Part shown: piece after piece, positions 1-8,741 of the stretch | Numbering within the stretch: position 1 is the first letter of the stretch | Layout of the letters: each line of letters starts with the position of its first letter | From: Chryseobacterium sp. Bi04 | GTDB taxonomy: Bacteria; Bacteroidota; Bacteroidia; Flavobacteriales; Weeksellaceae | Reading direction: 5' to 3' | Length of the DNA: 64,000 bases | NCBI RefSeq assembly: GCF_918698085.1 | Contig: NZ_CAKKLP010000009.1 | Location: forward strand, 124,001 to 188,000 | Translations under genes and position numbers: made by a program | The notes under the pieces: generated by a model | Told to the model about the DNA's origin: nothing | The model's database searches: none | The model's input: only the letters and a program-made list of their open reading frames with translations

Positions 1-72
1 ATTAGGGCAATGTGTAAATTTGGATATTATCTGCCATTTTGCAGAACGTACAAACTGACAAAAAAATAAGAT

Positions 73-678
73 ATGGGTTGGAAAGCATCAGCTATAATAA
101 TTAATAAACCGACACAGGTAGACAACGAAACGCTACTAACAGAGCTAGGATTTAATAATCTGACAAGAATTGAGGATGAGCCTTTTGAAGTTGCTATTAA
201 TCCTGATGACAACAAGGTTTATATCGGTTCATATAAAAACAACTTATTGGTTTGTGCATCCGGCATTCCAACGCAATTTTTTGACGAGAATGAAACCCCA
301 ATCGAAAAAACATTCAACCGGATTTTTCCAAATTCTGAAATTTGTTCAATAGTATTACATAGTGCAATTAACTTGTGGGGCTATTCAGTGACAAAGAATG
401 GAAAAAAAATAAGAGCAAGAGCAGGCAATTCAGATGATGGAACATTTGTGGAGATTGGTGAGCCGCTTGACGAAGAAAAAGAACTTTTAAGTAAATCTAA
501 ATTAGATGAAAACGGAAATAAAGTTTATGTATTAGACGAATTTCCTGACGAAACATTCAGTGAAGATCAGGTTGGAGAAAACTTTGTTTTTTTAATTTGT
601 AAAAGATATTTTGATCAAGAACTTGACAGTGCACACGATTTGCTCTTTAAAACAACTTTAACAGGATACCAGTATTGA
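73..678 (+). CDS. Conserved hypothetical protein, 201 aa
   Basis: I do not recognise a characterised family. The protein starts MGWKASAII and has no signal peptide or membrane segment, so it is probably cytoplasmic. It is acidic toward the C-terminus (residues about 130-165 are rich in Asp and Glu). The overall pattern (short beta-strand-like segments, aromatic residues, VYIG and VLHS motifs) resembles solitary Bacteroidota proteins of the DUF6928 type, but that match is from memory and weak. It is followed after about 60 bp by a decayed gene fragment and is not obviously in an operon. Confidence 0.7.
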   Translation: MGWKASAIIINKPTQVDNETLLTELGFNNLTRIEDEPFEVAINPDDNKVYIGSYKNNLLVCASGIPTQFFDENETPIEKTFNRIFPNSEICSIVLHSAINLWGYSVTKNGKKIRARAGNSDDGTFVEIGEPLDEEKELLSKSKLDENGNKVYVLDEFPDETFSEDQVGENFVFLICKRYFDQELDSAHDLLFKTTLTGYQY

Positions 679-741
679 AAAATCGAGCAAGATGAAACAC
701 AACCTTTTAACAGGCAACAGAAGAAAAAGCTTAGTGAAAAT

Positions 742-1201
742 TTTGGTAATCAGACTTTTCTGGCCTATTTTGATACCACAACCAATAAGGTACAGCAGTT
801 ATCCTCCAATATGATTCCCAGAAGACACACTGCAGCGGAAGTATATAACAATAAATTATACATCATCAGCGGAAGTACAACATCTTTTAACCAAATAAGC
901 TATTAAAAGCATACAGGTAGCAGATATCAGTGATAGTACACTTGCCAATACAACCAGTGAAAACCGCGTATTGGAAACAAAAGTTTATACCAATGCACAT
1001 AGAGACGGTTTTATCATCAGCAATAAAAATAACAGCAATCAGTTTGCATACACGGTTTACTCCACAGATGGGAAGCAGGTCAGTAAAGGTTTTGCCTATT
1101 ACAATAAAACGATAGATCTGTCCAGAGTACAGCCTGGAAATTATATTTTTAGTTTTAAAAATGAGAAAGGGATTTTGCAGCAGGTTAAAATTTTCAGATA
1201 A
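742..1201 (+). pseudogene. Decayed 3' fragment of a kelch/T9SS type A sorting-domain protein
   Basis: This stretch is a truncated, frameshifted relative of the C-terminal third of the intact gene at 3099-4274. From about 742 the reading frame gives NQTFLAYFDTT and NMIPRRHTAAEVYNNKLYII, matching the last kelch-like repeat. Near 893-903 one extra base relative to the intact copy brings a stop (TAT TAA). Shifting frame restores IKSIQVADI and then a complete T9SS type A tail (KVYTNAHRDGF to QQVKIFR). There is no start, signal peptide or propeller. An open frame from 971 could still be translated, but without a signal peptide the sorting domain would be useless. Confidence 0.8.
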
Positions 1202-1275
1202 TACCCCTAAATGCTATTGATGATAAATTGTGATCTGGAAACAAATTTTGAGTAATAAAATCATCTTTAAATTCT

Positions 1276-1283
1276 TAGATTTG
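1276..1283 (+). promoter_or_regulatory. Candidate Bacteroidota -7 promoter box (TAGATTTG)
   Basis: TAGATTTG matches the TAnnTTTG element recognised by the Bacteroidota primary sigma factor and sits 18 bp before the preferred ATG at 1302. The nearest upstream TTTTG ends at 1250, slightly farther than the usual spacing. It supports starting the next gene at 1302 rather than 1230, because the longer start would lie upstream of the promoter. Confidence 0.35.
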
Positions 1284-1301
1284 AAAACTTATAACTACAC
1301 T

Positions 1302-1949
1302 ATGACTGCTCAGGAACTTGAATTATTATTATCTGCAAGAGTTCAAACATTTGATCTGAAAAAGACAGCATTCGAGACTCTTCATAAAATACTCTCAGAA
1401 AATCCTGAAGATGCAGTTGGTGGTTTTGAACTCAATGAAATCACCTTACAGTTTGACGGATATCAATATCTGGTCAACAAAAGATATAGTGGTCCAATTA
1501 TCAGAACACGCATAGGCCTGTATGTGAAAAACGAAATTTATCTTAGTGATCTGGAACCTATCGGTTATTACGAGCTTGAAACAGATTTGGATGGCGAAAT
1601 TATTGACGATTGGTTTATCATAGAAAGTGAAAAGTATATAAAAGACATTGATATCATTTCACATTTTCAACACATGCATCAAAAGATGCCGCTTCAGTAT
1701 TTGAAAAGAAATCATGTTCAGTATAAATTTATCTCCTACATTTCCTTAGTAGGAACATTATTCATAAGCAAAGAATTTCAGGGAGCAGGAATCTTTATTC
1801 ACAGAGCACTGCTCTTTTTAGAAACAGATTCCCCCTCACTTAATGAAGTTTATTTAAAGGAGTCAAAGAAATTTCTGAAAATGATAAGTGATTATCTGAT
1901 AGAAAATAATCTGATATCTGAAGAGTTGAAACAAAAATTAACCCAATAA
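1302..1949 (+). CDS. Hypothetical protein, 215 aa
   Basis: No family recognised. I prefer the ATG at 1302 (MTAQELELLL) over an in-frame start at 1230, because the extra 24 residues are low-complexity and a promoter-like box lies between the two. The protein has no signal peptide. It combines an N-terminal helix, a beta-rich middle with many Tyr and Asp residues (YYELETDLDGEIIDDW at about residues 90-110), and a helical C-terminus. It ends 20 bp before the next ATG, so the two are probably cotranscribed. Both lie between the decayed and intact copies of the kelch/T9SS gene. Confidence 0.6.
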   Translation: MTAQELELLLSARVQTFDLKKTAFETLHKILSENPEDAVGGFELNEITLQFDGYQYLVNKRYSGPIIRTRIGLYVKNEIYLSDLEPIGYYELETDLDGEIIDDWFIIESEKYIKDIDIISHFQHMHQKMPLQYLKRNHVQYKFISYISLVGTLFISKEFQGAGIFIHRALLFLETDSPSLNEVYLKESKKFLKMISDYLIENNLISEELKQKLTQ

Positions 1950-1969
1950 CCTTGGTCTCAAAATTACAA

Positions 1970-3064
1970 ATGGAAGATATTTTTAGAAACTACGAAAAAA
2001 CAATATCCCGAAAACACAGCATTGGCTTTACACCTAAATATAAAGAAGAATTCAGAACATTTGTGAACGAAGCTCTTTTCATCGCTATTGCAGAAAAAAC
2101 ATTTGAAAAACTAGGTTGGGATCTGGTGTATAAAGACGATTATAATGTAGAAGCAAAATATAAAGTTACAGGTTGGATAAACGGGCGTTGGACTGAAATT
2201 ATTACAGCGAACTATAAGAATGGTAATGTTTCAGTAAAAAGTGAATCCTTAGGAAACGAAATATGGGATAATGGGAAAAATTCTAAAAGGGTTAAACTAT
2301 TTATTTACGCTTATCAGGAAACCTTAAAGACTTTTAATATACAAGCACTTAAGGATCTCGAAAAGGAAATAGAAAAGAAAAACAATTGGGATGATTATAT
2401 CATTCCTGAAACCCTACCACAACCCAAGCCAACAAAAACTCCAAATATAACATTACCAATTATTGGTGGCATATGCATTTCCTTGATAACCGGTTTTTTG
2501 GTCGCGCTGCTTTCGATAAAAGGGGTATACTTTATTGGATTATTTGAATTCCTTGTAGCAACAGCTCTTGTCTTTGTAATGAAGTATGTACTTAGATTCT
2601 CAAACTATACTGATTTTAATAAGTTACAGTATCTGTTTGGTGCAATGATACTTTTAACCTACATTTCAAACCAATATTTCCAATATGAAGTTATTTTGAA
2701 TACAAATAATCTTGAGAGAATTGGATTTTTGAATTTTTTACACATAAGATTTTCACAAGGTTTTATAATAAACAAGATAAAGACCGGATGGATTGGATGG
2801 ATTGTTAGCTGGATTATACAGCTTGGGTTAACCGGTATTTTTGTATATTTCAAACTAGCTAATGCGCTTACAAAATATGTTATTGAAAGAGTACCACCAG
2901 AAGTAGTTGACTTTACATTTTATCATCTGTTAAAAGATAAGTCAGAGGAGGAAGTCAGATCCGAGCTTGCTAAAAAGGGATGGTCGGATATACAACGTCA
3001 AAATGAAGCTTTTGAAGCAATTGGAGGTCATCAAAATGTAGTAACATTGAGAAGGGTTAAGTAA
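1970..3064 (+). CDS. Hypothetical membrane protein, 364 aa
   Basis: The first ~140 residues are soluble and charged, with a WxxxxxxDDYNVEAKYK stretch. A Pro/Lys/Thr-rich linker (PQPKPTKTP) follows. Then come four to five hydrophobic segments (about residues 160-300, with Ile/Leu/Phe-rich runs) and a soluble C-terminal tail. This looks like a cytoplasmic sensor-like domain attached to an integral membrane domain; no family is recognised. The ATG at 1970 (MEDIF) is preferred to a TTG at 1952. It probably shares a transcript with the upstream gene. Confidence 0.6.
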   Translation: MEDIFRNYEKTISRKHSIGFTPKYKEEFRTFVNEALFIAIAEKTFEKLGWDLVYKDDYNVEAKYKVTGWINGRWTEIITANYKNGNVSVKSESLGNEIWDNGKNSKRVKLFIYAYQETLKTFNIQALKDLEKEIEKKNNWDDYIIPETLPQPKPTKTPNITLPIIGGICISLITGFLVALLSIKGVYFIGLFEFLVATALVFVMKYVLRFSNYTDFNKLQYLFGAMILLTYISNQYFQYEVILNTNNLERIGFLNFLHIRFSQGFIINKIKTGWIGWIVSWIIQLGLTGIFVYFKLANALTKYVIERVPPEVVDFTFYHLLKDKSEEEVRSELAKKGWSDIQRQNEAFEAIGGHQNVVTLRRVK

Positions 3065-3098
3065 TGCTAATTAAATCAAACACTAAATCATAAAGCCA

Positions 3099-4274
3099 TT
3101 GAAAACAAAATTATTATTCCTTTTATTTTTGGGCTCATTGTCAGCCCATGCACAAACACTTCATTTTAAAAATCTCGCTAATATGTCTGCAGGCAGGGGT
3201 GCCATAACCAGTGTAATTGTAAATGACAATATATATGTGAGCAATGGATATCAGGAAAAAGGAGGTATCGCCAATTATATTGAGAAATATAATATTACTG
3301 ATAACAGCTGGAGTGTTCTCAATTCTACTCTATTTACCAAGAAATTTGCTAATTCGGAGACTTACAATAATAAAATTTATATTTTTAACGGTTGGGGAAA
3401 TAGCCATCTTGAAATTGTAGACCTTGCCACCAATACAATAACGAAGGGGGCTGTTAATCGCTCCTATACAGGAAATGCAGGTTCTGCCATCCATAATGGC
3501 AAAATATATGTGTTTGGTGGCAGCGGATTAAGCGGAGCCAAAAACACCGTATTTTCTAATAAATTTCAGGTGTATGATATCGCTTCAAATACCTGGAATT
3601 CATTACCGGATATGCCCACAGCCAGAGAAACAAAGGGCAAAATTGTTAATGATAAACTTTATGTCATTGGTGGTTTTAACGGTACCCCATCCCGTCTGAT
3701 CAATGTTTACGACCTCAATACTAATCTTTGGATCAAGCAATATACGATGCCTGCTGGTATATCGGGACACGCATTAGCAGTATCCGATAATAAGATTTTT
3801 ATTGTAGGTGGTTTTAATAATCAAACTTTTCTGGCCTATTTTGATACGACAATCAATACATTCCATCAGTTATCATCCAATATGATTCCCAGAAGACATG
3901 CAGCAGCGGAAGTATATAACAATAAACTATACATCATCGGTGGAAGTACAACGTCTCTCACCAGCTCAGCCATTAAAAGCATACAGGTGGCAGATATTAA
4001 CGAAAATGTGCTCTCTGCAAATGTAGCCAATGATGATCATGAAACTGAAACAAGGGTCTATACCAACGCAGCCAGAGATGGTTTTCGGATCAGTAATAAA
4101 AATAACAGCAATCAGTTTGAATATACCATTCTCACAAAAGATGGGAAACCAATCAGTAAAGGTTTTGCCTATTATAATAAAATAATAGATTTATCAAAAG
4201 TCCGAAGAGGAATTTACTTTTTTAGTTATAAAAATGAAAAGGGGGTTTTACAACAGGTTAAAATTTACAGATAA
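3099..4274 (+). CDS. Secreted kelch-repeat protein with T9SS type A sorting domain
   Basis: A signal peptide (MKTKLLFLLFLGSLSAHAQ) is followed by a row of kelch-type beta-propeller blades. Their repeating pattern is VYDxxxNxW, then a methionine/proline-rich loop, then KLYVIGG (for example KLYVIGGF, KIFIVGGF, KLYIIGGS at about residues 190-300). The last ~80 residues form a type A C-terminal sorting domain: VYTNAARDGF, then a middle with KDGKPISKG, then GIYFFSYKN and QQVKIYR. The protein should cross the inner membrane by Sec and the outer membrane by the type IX secretion system, with the tail removed at the surface. The start is TTG at 3099; no ATG precedes the signal peptide. Ligand or role unknown. 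A broken copy of its 3' end lies at 742-1201. Confidence 0.85.
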   Translation: MKTKLLFLLFLGSLSAHAQTLHFKNLANMSAGRGAITSVIVNDNIYVSNGYQEKGGIANYIEKYNITDNSWSVLNSTLFTKKFANSETYNNKIYIFNGWGNSHLEIVDLATNTITKGAVNRSYTGNAGSAIHNGKIYVFGGSGLSGAKNTVFSNKFQVYDIASNTWNSLPDMPTARETKGKIVNDKLYVIGGFNGTPSRLINVYDLNTNLWIKQYTMPAGISGHALAVSDNKIFIVGGFNNQTFLAYFDTTINTFHQLSSNMIPRRHAAAEVYNNKLYIIGGSTTSLTSSAIKSIQVADINENVLSANVANDDHETETRVYTNAARDGFRISNKNNSNQFEYTILTKDGKPISKGFAYYNKIIDLSKVRRGIYFFSYKNEKGVLQQVKIYR

Positions 4275-4285
4275 ACCTTAATCCA

Positions 4286-4810
4286 TTGAGAGTATCAGAA
4301 TTAAAAGTTCACAGAATAATTCGTAGACCATCAAAAATAGTTGACAAGTATGGCAATAGAATTTTTGAAGAATATGAATATGATTTCAAATACAATCCCT
4401 ATTTTAAGAATAGTGAAACGCAAAGATTATTTGCCAAAATCATTGATATATTGCCATTTATTTTAATCTTAATTTTTCTATGTAACCTGACAGCTCTTCA
4501 AAGTTTATTGTGGTCTGTTGTCCTAGTTATGATGTATGGAGCAATTAGTGAAACAATCTTTGGAAAAACTTTAGGAAAAAAAATATTTAATCTAATGGTA
4601 ATCGATGATTTTGCCCACAAACCATCATTATCAAGATCATTAAAACGAAATATTCTCTGCTTAATAAATTTCTTTCCCACATTTACAGATCAACAAAACA
4701 AAACGGTAATGAATTTTAATATGTATTTAAATAACAAATTTGCGGGGACCTATATTATAAAAGAAAAAATGCTGAAAGAAATAGAAGAAATGCTGGAAAA
4801 GCAAGCATAA
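4286..4810 (+). CDS. RDD family membrane protein
   Basis: The 174 aa protein has an ~40-residue charged N-terminal leader and then the RDD signature: RLFAKIIDILPF opens the first membrane helix (Arg and Asp at the cytoplasmic edge). A second helix follows (SLLWSVVLVMMYG), then ETIFGKTLGKKIFNLMVID, the typical GKTxGKxxxxxxVxxxxG-type segment. RDD proteins are small membrane proteins, some linked to ion exchange; the substrate cannot be told here. The start is TTG at 4286, since an in-frame stop lies directly upstream. The C-terminus is a short Lys/Glu-rich helix. Confidence 0.8.
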   Translation: MRVSELKVHRIIRRPSKIVDKYGNRIFEEYEYDFKYNPYFKNSETQRLFAKIIDILPFILILIFLCNLTALQSLLWSVVLVMMYGAISETIFGKTLGKKIFNLMVIDDFAHKPSLSRSLKRNILCLINFFPTFTDQQNKTVMNFNMYLNNKFAGTYIIKEKMLKEIEEMLEKQA

Positions 4811-5008
4811 AAATTGTGGAAAGTAAATTCAGAATTTAAGAATGTTGAACTTAAAAAAATCATTTCAAATAGTGTATGGATAAAATGTATAGTTGCCCGA
4901 TATTTTTTAAAAGCTCCTTCTGCTAATAGTTAAAAAACATTAACTGACAATCGCACACTAAAAAACACTATGATTAAAATGAATTTAAACTTTATTGATA
5001 TGAGCTAC

Positions 5009-5029
5009 GCAAAGTCTTCCGACTTTTGC
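5009..5029. repeat. Short hairpin repeat, copy 1 (GCAAAGTC/GACTTTTGC)
   Basis: An 8-9 bp stem with a TTCC loop. A related hairpin lies at 5512-5533, so the two flank the DUF5071 gene. They resemble short intergenic hairpins common in flavobacterial genomes. The 287 bp between 4811 and 5097 hold nothing else I can recognise. Confidence 0.35.
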
Positions 5030-5097
5030 CAGTAAAATAGATAATCCAAAGTTTGGAGACTTCGGAGAGCAAGCAGAAATTATAAAAACAGCTAAAA

Positions 5098-5490
5098 ATG
5101 ATTGAAAATATTAAAAATTTAATTCCAAAAAATAAAGGTGATTTATCTACAGCTGAAAAACTAACCAACTATTCCTATGACGATGTAAAAGAAATTATTC
5201 CGAATTTACTCGAATGGCTGCAAGATTTTAACCGGCCAGTGGCAAAACCTGTTTCAGAATACTTAGAAAGCATCAATGATAAAATTACAACAGACTTACT
5301 TTCAATTTTAAGAAGCAACGAAGATGAAGTATGGAAATATTGGATTATTACTATTTTTGGCCCTATAACTCAAAGTCCTACTATCAAAAATGAAATAATT
5401 CGGATTGCTACTTCTCCAACAAAAAATGAGATCATTCAAGAAGTAGATGAAGTTGCTAAAGGAATTGTGAATAATAGAAATTGGACATAA
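5098..5490 (+). CDS. DUF5071 domain protein
   Basis: The 130 aa protein matches the DUF5071 pattern: LIPKNKGD at the N-terminus, NLLEWLQDFNRPVAKP in the middle (the conserved LLEWLQDxNWPVA motif), then SILRSNEDEVWKYWII. The all-helical layout resembles a few HEAT-like repeats. Members are typically small cytoplasmic proteins with no assigned reaction. No signal peptide. The gene stands alone, with similar small hairpins on both sides. Confidence 0.8.
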   Translation: MIENIKNLIPKNKGDLSTAEKLTNYSYDDVKEIIPNLLEWLQDFNRPVAKPVSEYLESINDKITTDLLSILRSNEDEVWKYWIITIFGPITQSPTIKNEIIRIATSPTKNEIIQEVDEVAKGIVNNRNWT

Positions 5491-5511
5491 AAAACTATTG
5501 ATACCCAACTC

Positions 5512-5533
5512 CTCAAAGTCCTACGACCTTGAG
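5512..5533. repeat. Short hairpin repeat, copy 2 (CTCAAAGTC/GACCTTGAG)
   Basis: A 9 bp stem with one mismatch and a CTAC loop. It shares the CAAAGTC...GAC core with the hairpin at 5009-5029. It could also act as a weak terminator for the DUF5071 gene, although no clear T run follows. Confidence 0.35.
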
Positions 5534-5574
5534 CAACACAAGAAATTCACAAAACCAATAACAAAAAACTAAAC

Positions 5575-6603
5575 ATGCAATCTTATAAACAACTCCTCTT
5601 ACTTTCCATTATTCTGTTACTTCTAACGAATAATACATGGGCACAAACAAACAGGATCAACCAAATTGATTCTCTGATGAAACGGTCAAGTCAGATGGGT
5701 GATTTTAACGGAAATGTTTTAGTGTCAGAAAATAATAGAATTATTTACCATGCTTCTTTGGGCTTCACTGATGCTACGAAAACAAAGAAACTAACAATTG
5801 ATTACAGGTTTAATATTGGTTCTATTACCAAAGAATTTAGCGGTGTCGCACTGCTTCAATTGCAGGAACAGGGGAAATTAAAGATAGAAGATCATGTTTC
5901 CCAATATATTCCGGAATTACCCAAATGGGCCAGTGAAGTCACCATAAAAGATTTGTTACAGTATACAAGCGGACTACCCAATGTAAATTGGAAAAAAATT
6001 AAAAATAATAAGGACATTTTTGATGATTTAAAATTAATTGACAAACTAGATTTTGTTCCAGGAACTCAATACGATTACAACATGAATAATGTTTTTCTAA
6101 GACAGTTTATTTTGGAACGGATTATGGGAATACCTTTTAACCTGTATGCAGAAAAGTTCATTTTTAAGCCTTGTAAAATGACATCTTCTGTAATGACTCC
6201 TTTTGAAAATGAAAACAACATCGCCAAAGGATTTAATAATGATTCAGTGGCGGACAAAGCGGATCTTCCCCTAACAGGAGGAACGTACTTAACGACTCTG
6301 GATTTACTGAAATGGTCAGGCTGTCTTCATTCCAATAAAGTCATCAACGCAGATTCATTATTTGAGCTGGGGCAACAATTTAAACTACCGGAAACTCAAT
6401 CTTCTTTAGGACAGGCAAAATTTAAAAACAGAAAACTAATTGCGCATGTACACGATGGGAGATACGGAAACTATGAAGCCTTATTAGTTTCTGATCTCAA
6501 TAAAAAGCTGACCATTATTCTGCTAGGAAACAATCACAACGGAAAATTATTTGAAATTTCTGATGCTATTACAGGAATTTTGAAAAACAAAAAAGAAAGA
6601 TAA
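5575..6603 (+). CDS. Exported serine hydrolase (beta-lactamase/PBP-like fold)
   Basis: A signal peptide (cleavage after about WAQ, residue 24) precedes a PF00144-type domain. The nucleophile motif SxxK is S83-I-T-K86. The third motif HxG is present near the C-terminus as HDG (in VHDGRYGN). The usual YxN motif appears as Y-N-M within YDYNMNN, so the standard Asn is shifted or missing. The family includes class C beta-lactamases, D-Ala-D-Ala peptidases and esterases; I would not call this a beta-lactamase. It ends 4 bp before the next ATG, so it is likely cotranscribed with the DUF2461 gene. Confidence 0.85.
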   Translation: MQSYKQLLLLSIILLLLTNNTWAQTNRINQIDSLMKRSSQMGDFNGNVLVSENNRIIYHASLGFTDATKTKKLTIDYRFNIGSITKEFSGVALLQLQEQGKLKIEDHVSQYIPELPKWASEVTIKDLLQYTSGLPNVNWKKIKNNKDIFDDLKLIDKLDFVPGTQYDYNMNNVFLRQFILERIMGIPFNLYAEKFIFKPCKMTSSVMTPFENENNIAKGFNNDSVADKADLPLTGGTYLTTLDLLKWSGCLHSNKVINADSLFELGQQFKLPETQSSLGQAKFKNRKLIAHVHDGRYGNYEALLVSDLNKKLTIILLGNNHNGKLFEISDAITGILKNKKER

Positions 6604-6607
6604 GATC

Positions 6608-7267
6608 ATGAAAAAAGCATTTGAATTCCTCAAGCACTTAAAAGAAAATAACAACCGGGAATGGTTTGCCCAACACAAGCCTGAATATGATTTGATTGTA
6701 AAAGAAAACAAAGATTTTTTTAATCAGATCTATACTGAACTTCAGGAATATGATAATCTGAAAGGAATTCATATTTTCAGGATTTACAGAGACGTTCGTT
6801 TTTCTAAAGATCAGACTCCGTACAAAACCAATTTCGGAGTGGGATATTCCCGTTCAAAACCAATGTTACGAGGTGGATATTATATTCAGCTGGAACCCGG
6901 CAACAGTTTTGTAGGAGGTGGATTTTGGGGACCTGAAGCCAAAGACTTACTCCGTATCCGTAAAGAATTTGAAATCAGTACCACGGAAATTGAAAAGATT
7001 ACCTCTGATAAAACCTTTGTAAAATATTTCGGAGAGCTCAAAGGTGATTCCGTAAAAACGGCTCCGAGAGGTTTTGATAAAAATCATCCGGCTATAGATT
7101 TAATCAGAAAAAAGCAATTCGTAGTCATGCGAAAATTCACCGATAAAGAGGTTTTATCCGATAATTTTCAAAAGGAAGCTGTGTTAACTTTACTGGCGAT
7201 GCGTCCCTTTTTTGATTATATGAGTGAAGTACTGACAACAGACCTCAATGGAGAGCCTTTATTTTAA
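6608..7267 (+). CDS. DUF2461 family protein
   Basis: The 219 aa protein fits the DUF2461/TIGR02453 family well: FEFLKHLKENNNREWF at the N-terminus, then FRIYRDVRFSKDQTPYKTN, then GGGFWGPE and KHPAI-type motifs in the middle. Length is normal for the family (about 220 aa). No export signal. The biochemical role is unknown; the conserved RDxRFSxDKxPYKT motif suggests a binding or catalytic site. It lies 4 bp after the serine hydrolase gene. Confidence 0.9.
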   Translation: MKKAFEFLKHLKENNNREWFAQHKPEYDLIVKENKDFFNQIYTELQEYDNLKGIHIFRIYRDVRFSKDQTPYKTNFGVGYSRSKPMLRGGYYIQLEPGNSFVGGGFWGPEAKDLLRIRKEFEISTTEIEKITSDKTFVKYFGELKGDSVKTAPRGFDKNHPAIDLIRKKQFVVMRKFTDKEVLSDNFQKEAVLTLLAMRPFFDYMSEVLTTDLNGEPLF

Positions 7268-7348
7268 TTCTGAACCAGCTGTTTGAAAATAAAACCCTGA
7301 TAATGTAATAATTAGACCACTGAAATTGTTTTTATATAAAATGCCAGT

Positions 7349-8605
7349 ATGAAAAATATAAACTACAGCCTTCTTTTTGTTTTAATGATTATTTTCTGTC
7401 AGGCACAGAAAAGACAGTCCACGGAATTGATCAAGGTCCAAAAAGAATTAACGGATAAACTCACAAAAATAATTGAGAATACAAGCTTCAATGGATTTGG
7501 AGTGGCATTGGTGAATGATCATGATATTTTGTATCAAAACGGATTCGGCGTTGCCACGCTAAAGCCACTTCAAAAATATGATGAAAACACTGTTCAGAAT
7601 ATAGCCTCAGTTTCAAAAACATTGATTGGTATTGCAGTCCTTAAAGCTCAGGAATTGGGAAAACTGAAACTGGATGATCCCGTTAATCAATATCTTCCAT
7701 TTAAAGTGACCAATCCCTATCATCCGCAAATCCCGGTAACGATCCGGCAATTGACCACCCACACCTCTTCTATCAATGACAATAGCGCCTATTTAAATAA
7801 TACTGTTGTTTTAAAAGATACTGTCGATCTCGCCAACCATCTACATATTGATATCTCTCCTACCCACTTCAATCCACCTTCTGCAAAAATTTCCATTGAA
7901 GAGTTTTTAACTCATGTGCTCAGCGAAAAAGGAAAATGGTATGCTAAAGATGTATTCACCGAAAATAAGCCCGGTGAGCTCTTTAATTACTCCAATATTG
8001 GAGCCACCCTGGCAGCACTGGTTCTGGAAAAGGCAACGGGAATGTCTTATGACACATTTACCGCGAAATATATTCTTGGGCCCTTACAAATGAATCATTC
8101 GGGCTGGAAATTTAATGCTATCCATTTTTCAAGGTATACGCAGACATTTATCAATAAACAAACACCCTACCCCTATTATTCACTCAATACCTATCCTGAC
8201 GGAGGATTGCTGACCACCTCCAGTGACATGAGCAAATACCTTCTGGAACTGATGAAAGGATATTTTGGAAATGGAAGCATTCTTTCCAAAGAAAGTTATA
8301 AAGAATATTTTACGCCACAGCTGAAAGCCGAAAACTTCAAGGACAGAAGCAACAGTGAATACAGCGACGAATACAATATGGGCATCACAATGGGCTTTGG
8401 CTCTACCGGAAACTTTGGCCATACCGGTGGCGATCCGGGAATGAATTCCGTGATATGGTTTTTTAAAGATCAAAAGATGGGCAGATATTTAATCGTCAAT
8501 ACAGATTGGGATCAAAAAGTTTCGGGAAAAGACCAAAAAGCCATTTACGATCTACTGGATGAATATTTTATAAAACTGGATGCACTGAGCAGATTAAAAA
8601 GATAA
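7349..8605 (+). CDS. Exported serine hydrolase (beta-lactamase/PBP-like fold)
   Basis: After a signal peptide (cleavage after about CQAQ, residue 20) the three catalytic motifs of the PF00144 family are all intact: S87-V-S-K90, then YSN in FNYSNIGA, then HTG in FGHTGGDPG. At 418 aa it is longer than the hydrolase two genes upstream and contains an inserted region (about residues 135-190). The likely role is cleavage of a peptide, ester or beta-lactam bond in the periplasm; the substrate cannot be inferred. About 80 bp separate it from the DUF2461 gene. Confidence 0.88.
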   Translation: MKNINYSLLFVLMIIFCQAQKRQSTELIKVQKELTDKLTKIIENTSFNGFGVALVNDHDILYQNGFGVATLKPLQKYDENTVQNIASVSKTLIGIAVLKAQELGKLKLDDPVNQYLPFKVTNPYHPQIPVTIRQLTTHTSSINDNSAYLNNTVVLKDTVDLANHLHIDISPTHFNPPSAKISIEEFLTHVLSEKGKWYAKDVFTENKPGELFNYSNIGATLAALVLEKATGMSYDTFTAKYILGPLQMNHSGWKFNAIHFSRYTQTFINKQTPYPYYSLNTYPDGGLLTTSSDMSKYLLELMKGYFGNGSILSKESYKEYFTPQLKAENFKDRSNSEYSDEYNMGITMGFGSTGNFGHTGGDPGMNSVIWFFKDQKMGRYLIVNTDWDQKVSGKDQKAIYDLLDEYFIKLDALSRLKR

Positions 8606-8741
8606 CATTTTACACGACAAGTAATAAAAAGAAATAAATTCTGTCATAGTAGCTTTGTTTTGTAGAGCGGTTTTTTCCTAAAATAATATGAATAAATAAT
8701 ACTTATCTTAGAATCTTAATAAAAAAACTGCATATTAAACC

